The notes under the pieces were generated by a model that worked only from the letters and a program-made list of their open reading frames with translations, did not search any database and was not told the DNA's origin. Of a DNA stretch of 64,000 bases, positions 1 to 9,520 are shown one piece after another. Source of the DNA: a virus. How positions within the stretch are numbered: the first letter of the stretch is position 1; every line of letters begins with the position of its first letter. The stretch is taken from positions 1 through 64,000 of IMG/VR virus record IMGVR_UViG_3300017782_000002; one strand, 5' to 3'. The translations under genes and the position numbers were made by a program.

Positions 1-1
1 T

Positions 2-2350
2 CTTACAATGAACGGTACAGCATCAACTTTTGCAGGTGATGTAAGATTACCAGCGAGTGGAAAACTATATTTGTGGACCGGTCACGATGCTAACTATTTA
101 AGGTATGACTTGTGGACTGCTTCAGCTTCAGCTGGAATCACAATACAAAACACATCTACCGCTGGTGAAATATATCTTAAATCTGGAAACGCTTTAACTC
201 TTACGTTGGATGATAGCCAAAATGCAACTTTTGCAGGGGCTGTAACTACTGGTGGTACTGTTAATATAAATAATGCTGGGTCAGATAAAAAAATGTCTTT
301 TGACAGAACTGGAGGTAAAGGTATTTCAATAGAACATGATTCTAGTGGAATGTACTTTTACAACGAAACAGACGCTAGCGTTATGTTTAGAATGTATAAT
401 GCTGGTAACATACAAACATCTGGTGAAATAGAAGGAGGTAGCTTAGACATTAATGGTGCTGCCGCTATTAATGGTAAAGTAGTGATAGAAGGTGATTCAG
501 CTGCTTGGAATACATCAGCGCCTGGTACAACTACAGGTTCTTTACATTTTGATCCTGGTGTTGGCACTGATCATTATGGTAATGCTATAACATTTGGTGC
601 TTCAGACTCCGGTAATGGGGCTACCGCTCAAGCTGGTATATATCTTAGAACAGATGGTAGCTATGGTAGTAAAATGTATTTTGCAACTACAGATAGCTAT
701 GCTTCTGGATCTAAAATAGCCATGTATATAAATCATAATAAAGATGTTTATTTTAATGATGATATAAATGTTGCTGGTAATATAGCTGTATCTGGCACGG
801 TTGATGGTGTAGATATATCAGCTCTACCAACTTCTTTTTTTAATGGAGCATATGGTTCTTTATCAGGTGTACCAAGTACATTTACACCATCTTCTCATAC
901 TCACACTTTTGGTTCCTTAACAAGTAAGCCAACCACATTAGCAGGATATGGTATAACTGATGCGTCAACTACAACAGCTATGAATAGTGCTATAAGTACT
1001 GCAGTAGCAAATTTAGTAGATAGTTCACCAGCTGCTTTAGATACATTAAATGAATTAGCAGCTGCTATTGGAGACGATGCTAACTTTTCAACAACTATTA
1101 CAACTAGTATAGGTACAAAAGCTGCAGACAATGCTGTTGTTAAATTAACAGGTAATCAAACTATAGCTGGTAATAAAACTTTTAGTGGACAAATAACTGC
1201 AAACAATAGTATATATCTACAAGATGGAGATGGGATATATATTACTGGTCAAACATATCCAAATCTAACTTTATCAGGAGATGAACCAACATTAAGTTCA
1301 GCTCAAGGAGATACGTGTTATCTTTCTGACAATGTTAGAGTAAACGGTGATCTTACTGTTAATGGTGGGGATATAACATTAAATGGAACAGGTAAAATAA
1401 CAGGTATTGATACAGTAACTGCAGCTACACATGCAGCAAATAAATCATATGTAGATACACAAGTTGCAACTAGAGCTGCTTCATCACATACACACGCTTA
1501 TAATACTCTTACAGGTATACCAAGTACTTTTGCTCCTTCATCACATACACATACGTTTAGTTCTATAACAAGTAAACCAACAACTATAAGTGGTTATGGA
1601 ATCACAGATGCATTAGTAATTGGAACAACAAATACCACAGCAAAAAGAGGAGACACAACAACAATAACAACAGGACAAGCTAATGCTATAAGTGCTAATA
1701 CCACACATGCTGCATCAGCTCATGCTCCTTCTAATGCAACAGCAAATTCATCTGATGCTACATTATTAGCTAGAGCAAACCATACGGGTACACAAGCCTA
1801 CAGTACTTTAACTGGAATACCAACTAAAGCAACATATGATTTAGATCATTTATTTACTCTAGTAGGTGCTGCTGCAGATACGTCTACAAATATGGGTGTT
1901 TATACTTCAGCAACTGTTCCACCAAATCAAACTATAAGACAAAACATAGATGCCCTAGCTACAAGAAAAGAAAATTTCATTGTAGCTTGCTCTGATGAAA
2001 CTAGTGATCTAACAACAGGTACAGCTAAGGTTACATTTAGAATGCCTTATACTATGCAAATAACAGATGTAAGAGCAAGTTTAACAACAGCTACTAGCTC
2101 TGGTATAGTAACTGTAGATATTAATTTAAGTGGTAGTAGTATATTTGGAAATGGAGAAACAGGTACACGTTTAACAATAGACGCAGGAGAAAGAACATCA
2201 ACAACCGCAGCAACTGCTTACAATTTTGTTAGTAGTGCAACTCTAGTAACTTTTGGAGATGATACAGAAGTAAGTATAGATATAGATACTGTAGGTACAG
2301 AAGGTACAGGTAAAGGATTAAAAGTAACATTAATAGGATACCAAAGATAA
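2..2350 (+). CDS. Distal tail fibre protein, 5' end outside window
   Basis: Repetitive, Ser/Thr/Gly-rich beta-structured fibre of at least 780 residues. The frame is open to the window edge, and the first ATG (position 8) lies inside a repeat resembling a later one (the 'TFAG' motif near residues 8 and 77), so the true start is probably upstream. A repeat of the form SHTHTFxSxTSKPTTxxGYGITDA occurs around residues 298 and 516, and a DTLNELAAAIGDDANFS-type segment occurs near residue 345; both are typical of tail fibres of marine phages. It probably forms a trimeric host-binding fibre. Its stop overlaps the start of the LamG gene, so the two are likely translated together. Receptor and trimerisation domain are unknown. 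Confidence 0.8.
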   Translation, partial: LTMNGTASTFAGDVRLPASGKLYLWTGHDANYLRYDLWTASASAGITIQNTSTAGEIYLKSGNALTLTLDDSQNATFAGAVTTGGTVNINNAGSDKKMSFDRTGGKGISIEHDSSGMYFYNETDASVMFRMYNAGNIQTSGEIEGGSLDINGAAAINGKVVIEGDSAAWNTSAPGTTTGSLHFDPGVGTDHYGNAITFGASDSGNGATAQAGIYLRTDGSYGSKMYFATTDSYASGSKIAMYINHNKDVYFNDDINVAGNIAVSGTVDGVDISALPTSFFNGAYGSLSGVPSTFTPSSHTHTFGSLTSKPTTLAGYGITDASTTTAMNSAISTAVANLVDSSPAALDTLNELAAAIGDDANFSTTITTSIGTKAADNAVVKLTGNQTIAGNKTFSGQITANNSIYLQDGDGIYITGQTYPNLTLSGDEPTLSSAQGDTCYLSDNVRVNGDLTVNGGDITLNGTGKITGIDTVTAATHAANKSYVDTQVATRAASSHTHAYNTLTGIPSTFAPSSHTHTFSSITSKPTTISGYGITDALVIGTTNTTAKRGDTTTITTGQANAISANTTHAASAHAPSNATANSSDATLLARANHTGTQAYSTLTGIPTKATYDLDHLFTLVGAAADTSTNMGVYTSATVPPNQTIRQNIDALATRKENFIVACSDETSDLTTGTAKVTFRMPYTMQITDVRASLTTATSSGIVTVDINLSGSSIFGNGETGTRLTIDAGERTSTTAATAYNFVSSATLVTFGDDTEVSIDIDTVGTEGTGKGLKVTLIGYQR

Positions 2351-3210
2351 TGGGAATGATAATTAATCCATATCTCCCTTTTCCATCTGCTAGTTTTGCA
2401 GATGATAAAGCCTTATATAGAACTTGGGCTACAGGTGCGGGTAATTTTGCAGGTGTAGATGACTCAAATGGTATGGGTGTAGAATGGGATGAATATGATG
2501 AATTTAGTATATCTTTATGGGTAAAACCAGGATGGAGCTCATCTTTAAATACTAATGTGCATTTATTTTGTATGAATGATGTGGGTGTAACTACATCTAG
2601 CGGAGGTTTAATAAGAATATATTATCATGAATCAAATAATAGAATGTATTTTGATTGGAGATCAAATGGTAGTAATAGAACAAGTAACTTTTGGTTGTTT
2701 CATTCAACATCATCACAATATTTAGCTGCATACAATGCTGCAGGCTTAGGTAGTTCATATTGGAGTAATACTAATAGAGGTAACGTTGGAGATGATGATT
2801 ATACTATGATAACAGTAACAAAAGGATCAGATGATCAAGCTAAAAGAACTAATGTGTCTCTATATTGGAATGCTGCTAGTTGTGGTAACGGTTATTATAC
2901 AAATGGATATAACGCAGGTACACCGGCTTTAAATAATAATGATAGAAAATTAGCATTTGGTAGTTCATCATGGAATAACTATAGAGCAGGTAACTATAGT
3001 ACTACTAGATATAATGATATAACTTTTTGGGACAAAAGGCTTAGTGCTGCTGAAGTGTCAGAACTATATAACAATGGTACAAGAATGGACGCAACAACTC
3101 ATTCAGCAGCTAGTGATCTAAAAGGCTACTATACATTTGAGACAGCAGCCGCTACAATAGGAGAAGATACTAATTTACCAAACGGTGGATCAACAATAGG
3201 AAACGTATGA
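2350..3210 (+). CDS. LamG/concanavalin-like lectin domain protein, tail adhesin
   Basis: A 286-residue protein that looks like a single LamG (concanavalin A-like glucanase/lectin) beta-sandwich. Supporting segments are 'FSISLWVKPGW' near residue 52, a central 'YTMITVTKG' strand and the C-terminal 'DITFWDKRLSAAEVSELYNNG' signature that ends most LamG domains. The start codon overlaps the fibre stop, which suggests the adhesin is made with the fibre and may be its receptor- or glycan-binding tip. Family known, ligand unknown; the virion role is inferred from position. Confidence 0.8.
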   Translation: MGMIINPYLPFPSASFADDKALYRTWATGAGNFAGVDDSNGMGVEWDEYDEFSISLWVKPGWSSSLNTNVHLFCMNDVGVTTSSGGLIRIYYHESNNRMYFDWRSNGSNRTSNFWLFHSTSSQYLAAYNAAGLGSSYWSNTNRGNVGDDDYTMITVTKGSDDQAKRTNVSLYWNAASCGNGYYTNGYNAGTPALNNNDRKLAFGSSSWNNYRAGNYSTTRYNDITFWDKRLSAAEVSELYNNGTRMDATTHSAASDLKGYYTFETAAATIGEDTNLPNGGSTIGNV

Positions 3211-3485
3211 TAAAATACTATATAATACCAAAACACGTTTTTGCATGGGTAGACAAGCAACGAGTATCATATTTACTTAAGAGTATAGATAGAACAAAAT
3301 ACATTATAGGATACGAAGGAGTTTTTGAGCATTTACATGAGGCTACAAAAACATTTGATACAGTTAACGATTTGTCAGCATATACGTATAAAGAACCGGA
3401 GGATTGGTTTGGTGATAACGATGGATTAGATGTAGATATGATAGAGGAAAACGAATATTTACCAGACATTGATGATAGTGAATGA
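3207..3485 (+). CDS. Small acidic hypothetical protein of the fibre/lysis operon
   Basis: A 92-residue protein of no recognised family. The N-terminal half is basic and aromatic, while the last 25 residues are strongly acidic (Asp/Glu-rich, ending DIDDSE). The start overlaps the LamG stop by 4 bp (ATGA) and its own stop overlaps the next gene in the same way, so the run 2350-3805 is translationally coupled. It could be a fibre chaperone or connector, but nothing in the sequence settles this. Confidence 0.6.
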   Translation: MIKYYIIPKHVFAWVDKQRVSYLLKSIDRTKYIIGYEGVFEHLHEATKTFDTVNDLSAYTYKEPEDWFGDNDGLDVDMIEENEYLPDIDDSE

Positions 3486-3805
3486 TGTATAGAATAGTAG
3501 CAATTATAATGTTATTGTGTATAAATCTACAAGCACAACGTTTAAACGAAGTGTTAGATATGCACAAGGATAAACAACTACACGTAGGTTATACGTACAT
3601 TATATCCTCTGCTACAACAAGCTATGTTTTGAAAAAAACTGGCAATAAAAAAAAGGCTATATTAATAGGTATAGGAACAGGTATGACAATTGGGATTGTA
3701 AAAGAAATACACGATGCAAGATTTAAAGGTGCAGAGCGTGGTGATATAATAGCTGACATTGCTGGATCAGTGATGGGGTCCTTGGTTGTAACAATACCTT
3801 TTTAA
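3482..3805 (+). CDS. YfiM/DUF2279-like membrane protein, possible lysis accessory
   Basis: 107 residues with an N-terminal signal or anchor segment (about residues 2-18), a 'DKQLHVGYTYIIS' motif near residue 30, a glycine-rich hydrophobic segment (about 54-70), 'KEIHDARFKG' and a 'GDIIADIAGSVMGS' stretch. The DK-H, KE-D and D-G-D-G pattern resembles the YfiM/DUF2279 family of small envelope proteins. It lies directly upstream of the holin, so a role in lysis (for example a spanin-like function) is plausible but inferred. The start overlaps the preceding stop by 4 bp. Confidence 0.55.
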   Translation: MMYRIVAIIMLLCINLQAQRLNEVLDMHKDKQLHVGYTYIISSATTSYVLKKTGNKKKAILIGIGTGMTIGIVKEIHDARFKGAERGDIIADIAGSVMGSLVVTIPF

Positions 3806-3824
3806 ATAATTAAAATTAAAAACG

Positions 3825-4217
3825 ATGAGTATAATAAGTAAAATTTTCAGTGGAGGTGCAACAGAACTTGTTAAAGGAGTAGGTGACGTAATAGATAATC
3901 TACATACTTCTAAAGAAGAAAAGCTTGCTGCTGAGCAAAAAGTTAAGGAGTTAATAGCTTCTTACGAAACACAAATGGAAAAAGAAATCTCTACCAGGTG
4001 GAGCGCAGACATGAACAGTGATTCATGGTTGTCCAAGAACGTAAGACCTATGGTTCTTATATTTTTAGTAGTGTGTACTGTCCTTATGATCTTTATAGAT
4101 GCTGGTACAATAGCATTTGAAGTAGAAGATAAGTGGACGGATTTACTACAATTAGTGTTAATAACCGTAATTGGGGCCTACTTTGGAGGACGTTCATTAG
4201 AGAAAACTAAAAAATAA
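3825..4217 (+). CDS. Three-TM holin (GTA_holin_3TM-like)
   Basis: 130 residues. An amphipathic N-terminal part with 'SGGATELVKGVGDVIDNL' and a Lys/Glu-rich coiled helix leads to 'SWLSKNVRPMVLIFL', a hydrophobic hairpin at about residues 74-95, and a C-terminal membrane segment (about 104-120) ending 'GGRSLEKTKK'. This order matches the 3TM holin family that releases gene transfer agents and many phages by permeabilising the inner membrane. No endolysin is seen in the window, so the muralytic partner must lie elsewhere or be unrecognised. An A-rich context precedes the start, with no Shine-Dalgarno site. Confidence 0.75.
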   Translation: MSIISKIFSGGATELVKGVGDVIDNLHTSKEEKLAAEQKVKELIASYETQMEKEISTRWSADMNSDSWLSKNVRPMVLIFLVVCTVLMIFIDAGTIAFEVEDKWTDLLQLVLITVIGAYFGGRSLEKTKK

Positions 4218-4229
4218 TCCGTATCTTTG
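4197..4229 (+). promoter_or_regulatory. Possible Bacteroidota-type promoter
   Basis: The -7 element TATCTTTG lies at 4222-4229, matching TAnnTTTG. The -33 region is weak (TTAG at 4197-4200, 21 bp spacing). The ATG of the next gene is only 8 bp downstream, so transcripts would be nearly leaderless. Confidence 0.45.
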
Positions 4230-4236
4230 TATAGTA

Positions 4237-4491
4237 ATGGCTAAGAAAAGAAATTATAAAAAAGAATACGCTAAGTTCCAAGCCTCTGATAAACAAAAAA
4301 AGGATAGAGCCAAAAGGAACGCTGCTAGACGTAAGGCTACTAAAGCAGGTAGAGTAAAAAAAGGTGATGGAAAAGATGTACATCATCCTAATGGTGTTAA
4401 TTCTAAAAAGACTAAAGTATTGTCTAAGTCTAAGAACAGAGGAATGAAAGAAGAATCTAGATTAAAAGGATCAAAAAGAAAAAAAAGATAA
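4237..4491 (+). CDS. Lys/Arg-rich small protein of marine phages
   Basis: 84 residues, about 45% Lys/Arg, with no hydrophobic core. Visible features are 'NYKKEYAKFQ' at the start, a central 'KKGDGKDVHHPNG' and a basic tail ending KRKKR. Similar lysine-rich proteins with a GDGKDVHHP-like motif occur in many marine phages and have been loosely called HNH-like, but no complete HNH fold is visible. It is probably a nucleic-acid-binding or virion-packaged basic protein. It overlaps the next start by one base. Confidence 0.55.
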   Translation: MAKKRNYKKEYAKFQASDKQKKDRAKRNAARRKATKAGRVKKGDGKDVHHPNGVNSKKTKVLSKSKNRGMKEESRLKGSKRKKR

Positions 4492-4727
4492 TGGGAAAAA
4501 TAGACAGAAAAAGAACTAGGTGCTGCAACAAGTATGTTTGCACGTGTATGAAAAATAGAACTCTAGAACAAAAGTATCCGTGGAAATCTTCAATCAACGG
4601 AGATAAGAATAATAGAAAACTAGATGCTCAAATGACTGAGAGAAAAGATACATCTAGCAGACTTAAATATCAAGATGGTAGAAACAAAAAGTCAGGATTC
4701 CGAGTAAATAAACTCCCCTGGTCTTAA
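4491..4727 (+). CDS. Small basic Cys-containing hypothetical protein
   Basis: 78 residues, highly basic, with four cysteines near the N terminus (CC at about 11-12, C at about 17 and 19) that could hold a metal ion. The rest is polar and probably disordered. It starts on the stop codon of the preceding basic gene and is the last rightward gene before the convergent terminator. No family recognised. Confidence 0.55.
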   Translation: MGKIDRKRTRCCNKYVCTCMKNRTLEQKYPWKSSINGDKNNRKLDAQMTERKDTSSRLKYQDGRNKKSGFRVNKLPWS

Positions 4728-4730
4728 ATG

Positions 4731-4759
4731 AGTGCAGGGACTTAACGGTCCCTGGCACT
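4731..4759. terminator. Convergent-gene hairpin, probable bidirectional terminator
   Basis: AGTGCAGGGAC and GTCCCTGGCACT form an 11-bp stem with one bulged base around a short loop. It lies 4 bp after the last rightward gene and about 50 bp beyond the end of the leftward operon, where a terminator serving both directions is expected. The flanking T-tracts are weak. Confidence 0.65.
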
Positions 4760-4811
4760 ACATTCTAACAAATAATCTAACAATAAAACAGTAGCTATAA
4801 TTAATATAGTA

Positions 4812-5033
4812 TTAATCATCTAACTTAGACATAAGGTATAATTCTATCCAAACCATACCTTTTGTTATAGTTTTAAATTGTTTACTTTCTATTGAATTCC
4901 AGCTTCCGCTAGGATTTTTCTTATATATAGAACATCTCCAAGGCTTTTTAGGATCTGAGTCAGCAGTAGGTATTACACTAAACCACCAGCCTCTTTGAAG
5001 TATGTAATCAAACTCTTCTTTAAATTCAGACAT
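4812..5033 (-). CDS. Small hypothetical protein downstream of groEL
   Basis: 73 residues, aromatic-rich ('RGWWFSVIPTADSDPKKPWRC' region), with no recognised family. It begins 2 bp after the groEL stop and is the last gene of the long leftward operon. It could be a chaperonin partner by position only. Confidence 0.55.
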   Translation of the reverse strand: MSEFKEEFDYILQRGWWFSVIPTADSDPKKPWRCSIYKKNPSGSWNSIESKQFKTITKGMVWIELYLMSKLDD

Positions 5034-5035
5034 AT

Positions 5036-6682
<1,647 letters not shown>

Positions 6683-6687
6683 TTAAT

Positions 6688-7434
6688 TTACTCTCTTGTA
6701 TATGGGTCATCAGCCTGTCCCTTAAGATAGGCTTTACCCGCTACTTCTATAATTTTATATTGTGCTTTCTGAACAAGACCTAAGTCATCCCAGTTATCTT
6801 CACAGTATTTTAAATAACTTTCTATTATTGGTTGTATCATGTTCTCATAATTAACATATTCATTATTCTTATGAGCACCATACTTTTTTGCTACAGTGTA
6901 ACCCCCGGTTATCCAACCTAAGAAGCTTTTCTCTATGCAGCCTATATATAAACGATCAGGCCTAGATTGGCTAACAAAATGCACAGGTCCTTGTTTTTGA
7001 AATGGAGACTCTATCCAAGTACCTGAAAAGAGTTTAGCTTTCCCCCACATAACAACATCATCTTTAATTATAGCATCACCTTCAACTAATGCTTGACCCT
7101 GTACTATAGCTCTACCCATAACCTGAGCCTTATCAGATACTATAGCTTTGTCTTTAACTTGAGCATCACCAGATATTACAGCATTCTTTTGTATTCTAGA
7201 TTGACCACTAACAACAGCATTATCTTTAATTAGAGCATTATCTGTAAGTATAGCTAGCCCCATTAACATTGCTTCATCAGCAATCCATGTTTCTTTACCA
7301 CAACTTCCTAGGTTTTCTACCCAACCTCCTTTGTCTCCTTTCTTACCGTATTTACAATCTTTAGCTAGTTCAACTCTTGACAACAAGGTTCTTCCTATTG
7401 TTTTTGTTTCATCTGTTAGCTTAATATATTCCAT
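6688..7434 (-). CDS. Left-handed beta-helix (YdcK-like hexapeptide repeat) protein
   Basis: 248 residues. After a conserved entry motif ('GDKGGWVEN', about 33-41), residues 47-135 are a run of imperfect hexapeptides with A/V/I every sixth position (for example 'DNALIKDNAVVSGQSRIQKNA'), predicting a left-handed beta-helix. The C-terminal part is alpha/beta and ends 'DDPYTRE'. This is the YdcK-like family often found in phages; no enzymatic activity is established. Acyltransferases with this fold use a catalytic His, and none is evident here. It sits between groEL and small early genes. Confidence 0.7.
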   Translation of the reverse strand: MEYIKLTDETKTIGRTLLSRVELAKDCKYGKKGDKGGWVENLGSCGKETWIADEAMLMGLAILTDNALIKDNAVVSGQSRIQKNAVISGDAQVKDKAIVSDKAQVMGRAIVQGQALVEGDAIIKDDVVMWGKAKLFSGTWIESPFQKQGPVHFVSQSRPDRLYIGCIEKSFLGWITGGYTVAKKYGAHKNNEYVNYENMIQPIIESYLKYCEDNWDDLGLVQKAQYKIIEVAGKAYLKGQADDPYTRE

Positions 7435-7452
7435 AGTATAATTTACGAAAAT

Positions 7453-7713
7453 TTAGTGGTATTGTATGTCAAATTTCAAACTATTTATCAGATCCTCAAG
7501 CTCTTCAGGAGAGGAGACAGCTTTTTTAAGCTGCTTAACCTCTTCCTTAAGAATCTTTTTAATCAAGACACGTGTATGTACAGAATGAGATTTCTCTACT
7601 TCACAATTAAACAGTGTATTATATCTGTTAGTTATCTCTTCTATTGTTTGGGATTGGTATACTTCTTTCTTCAACGCTTCCCATAGTGCTAGTTTACTTT
7701 TTGACAAAGCCAT
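7453..7713 (-). CDS. Small helical hypothetical protein
   Basis: 86 residues, mostly alpha-helical and charged, ending 'SLKFDIQYH'. No family recognised. It overlaps the upstream gene by 20 bp, consistent with a tightly packed phage operon. Confidence 0.5.
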   Translation of the reverse strand: MALSKSKLALWEALKKEVYQSQTIEEITNRYNTLFNCEVEKSHSVHTRVLIKKILKEEVKQLKKAVSSPEELEDLINSLKFDIQYH

Positions 7714-7900
7714 ACTTCTGTTTATATCTTTTAAGTTTCTTTACTTCTTTTTCATACTTATAATAGTCAGGATTAATTTTTTCAATCTGCCCACTATATT
7801 TCCATAATTGATCTGATGTTAGCTGTATAGGACCATTGTGTTTATCATGTTCTTTTTTTGCTACCATCTCATTTATTACTGCTCTTGTACTTTCTTTCAT
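7694..7900 (-). CDS. Small basic helical hypothetical protein
   Basis: 68 residues if the ATG at 7900 is used; a longer reading begins at a TTG at 7909, which I consider less likely. It is Lys-rich at the C terminus ('YEKEVKKLKRYKQKYG'). No family recognised. It overlaps the genes on both sides. Confidence 0.45.
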   Translation of the reverse strand: MKESTRAVINEMVAKKEHDKHNGPIQLTSDQLWKYSGQIEKINPDYYKYEKEVKKLKRYKQKYGFVKK

Positions 7901-8012
7901 TTTCTTCAAATTTTTTTAAATTATTTACAAGGTCATTATTATCTCCTATAAGTAAATGATTAGTTAAGGATATAGCAATGATAAGCGCTATAATTATTAA
8001 AAGGTAAATCAT
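7869..8012 (-). CDS. Tiny single-TM peptide (47 aa)
   Basis: The peptide begins MIYLLIIIALIIAISLTNH, one membrane helix at the N terminus, followed by a polar tail ending KSSNK. The ATG overlaps the stop of the DUF3310 gene as ATGA, and the 3' end overlaps the next gene by 32 bp. The position fills an otherwise empty gap and the architecture matches the other tiny membrane peptides at 26383 and 28600. Function unknown. Confidence 0.5.
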   Translation of the reverse strand: MIYLLIIIALIIAISLTNHLLIGDNNDLVNNLKKFEENERKYKSSNK

Positions 8013-8650
8013 ATCTTAGCTTCCCCAAACATTGGATCCTGTGCTTGTGCATCAGCTGCAGCTTCCTTTTGTTTTCTTTTTTCTTCACAACTAAGACATT
8101 TACCCGTATCATCAGGTAAGATAGGCATAGGTGGGGCTTTTTGTAAATTAGGATTAAACATTACACCACTCTTTATGGTGTTATGATGCATCATCAATGC
8201 TTTCTGGCGTTGTAACTCCTCTATTTCAAAGCCTATATGATTCTTAGCTTTAACTAAATCCTCAATATGTTTATCTATAGTTTCTAATCCTACTTCTTTT
8301 TTCTTACCTGCACGAAGTATGTAAGAACAAACATTACCTATGTTGTAAGATAACTGAAAGTCTTCAATAATTTTACGTGCTTCATAGCCAAATGTTTTTC
8401 CTATATAATAACTAGGTGTAGGTGTCTTTTCATAATTAGGTTTATCTGTCATTTTTCTTTTAGGTTTTGTGTATTCTCCAAAGATTTCAGCTTGGTTACC
8501 ATACATGGCCTTATCAGCTATTTCATGTAAAGAATACGGTTTATTAAATTCCAAACCTTCAGGCACAGACATCTTTACTTGATTGTGCCCGTAAGGTAGG
8601 TTTCTTGTTGTGTCCCAATAATGCTCACTATAATTGCTGTCTTTTGTCAT
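8009..8650 (-). CDS. DUF3310-containing phage protein
   Basis: 213 residues. The centre (about residues 80-135) reads 'YEARKIIEDFQLSYNIGNVCSYILRAGKK' in two blocks, then 'IDKHIEDLVKAKNHIGFEI', the signature of DUF3310, a small helical domain found alone or fused in many phages and sometimes annotated as nucleotide-kinase-like. The C-terminal tail has a CLSC pair and is Ala/Gln-rich. No catalytic motif can be pointed to. Its start overlaps the DUF932 stop (ATGA), suggesting joint translation. Confidence 0.75.
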   Translation of the reverse strand: MTKDSNYSEHYWDTTRNLPYGHNQVKMSVPEGLEFNKPYSLHEIADKAMYGNQAEIFGEYTKPKRKMTDKPNYEKTPTPSYYIGKTFGYEARKIIEDFQLSYNIGNVCSYILRAGKKKEVGLETIDKHIEDLVKAKNHIGFEIEELQRQKALMMHHNTIKSGVMFNPNLQKAPPMPILPDDTGKCLSCEEKRKQKEAAADAQAQDPMFGEAKI

Positions 8651-9480
8651 ATGTTAAAAGATTCAAAAATAGATTCTACAGATGTCTCATCTTCTGGGAC
8701 TACTTCTATATCCGGTTTAGTTGTAGCAGTGTCCTGTTGCTGAGGTGTATGCGCTGTATATACTTCAGCCATCATAAATTTATGGAACTTACTTTGATAG
8801 TTCATCCAGTTACGTGGGTGTGTTTGCTTAAATGCATGTGTTACATTATTATAAAACATCCATGCTGTATCAGGGTCTACTCCATAATTAAAAGAAGGGG
8901 TTTCTATTTCAGACTTAACTATACCTATCTGTTGTGTATCAAGGAGTTTTTCCTCAACAAATAATCTGCCTAATAATTCACTTTGATTAGTTATAGACAA
9001 CTTATGAATTTTCATTGCGTCTTTATCTGTAACAAGTGTTTTAAATTTATTATTAGCCATACCTATTTGTGCTACAATATGTGATGCAATTTCTGCATTA
9101 GCAGTTCCAGTATGTTTTCTTCCGTATGTAGATAAGTCTCCGTGTATAAGTCCGTTGTTACAAACAAATACTTGAGCACCTATCCCGCATTGGAATCTTG
9201 TGCTTTTATCATAAGAGTTAGTCCATGCAAACATCATACCCATATCTGAGTCTGTAGTGCTGCTAGCATGTGCTAGATGATAAATACCCTGAGCTATTTT
9301 AGCATTCAGGTTAGCTCTATATAATTCTCTAGTTATTGTAAATCCTCCCTTGTTCAAGGCCTTAGTTACACCGTCCATCACTTCTTTGTGTGATACAACG
9401 GTGTAAGTGTCCCCGTGACTAGGAAGAGGCGCTGACTCAAGCCAGGCTCTTGTGGTTTCATTTGGTTTTCTATGTCCCAT
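8647..9480 (-). CDS. DUF932 phage/plasmid-type protein
   Basis: 277 residues. The pattern 'YTVVSHKEVMDGVTKAL', 'MMFAWTNSYDKSTRFQCGIGAQVFVCNNGLI' (in two parts) and 'RKHTGTA' followed by a helical second half matches the DUF932 family (phage/plasmid-like LGT_TIGR03299), which is widespread on mobile DNA. No biochemical role is established. The C terminus is low-complexity and acidic. Located just downstream of the DNA polymerase gene, so a replication-linked role is possible. Confidence 0.7.
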   Translation of the reverse strand: MGHRKPNETTRAWLESAPLPSHGDTYTVVSHKEVMDGVTKALNKGGFTITRELYRANLNAKIAQGIYHLAHASSTTDSDMGMMFAWTNSYDKSTRFQCGIGAQVFVCNNGLIHGDLSTYGRKHTGTANAEIASHIVAQIGMANNKFKTLVTDKDAMKIHKLSITNQSELLGRLFVEEKLLDTQQIGIVKSEIETPSFNYGVDPDTAWMFYNNVTHAFKQTHPRNWMNYQSKFHKFMMAEVYTAHTPQQQDTATTKPDIEVVPEDETSVESIFESFNI

Positions 9481-9520
9481 ATTAGTTGATTTTAATGTTC
9501 AAAAATAATAAATTTTCTGA

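Noticed and set aside
2350-4217. Possible endolysin within the fibre/holin run
   Set aside because: No amidase, lysozyme or peptidase motif is visible in the small proteins here; only a holin and a YfiM-like membrane protein can be supported.
4237-4491. HNH endonuclease call for the Lys-rich protein
   Set aside because: There is a single HH pair in a basic disordered sequence and no second His/Asn or zinc site, so no nuclease can be supported.
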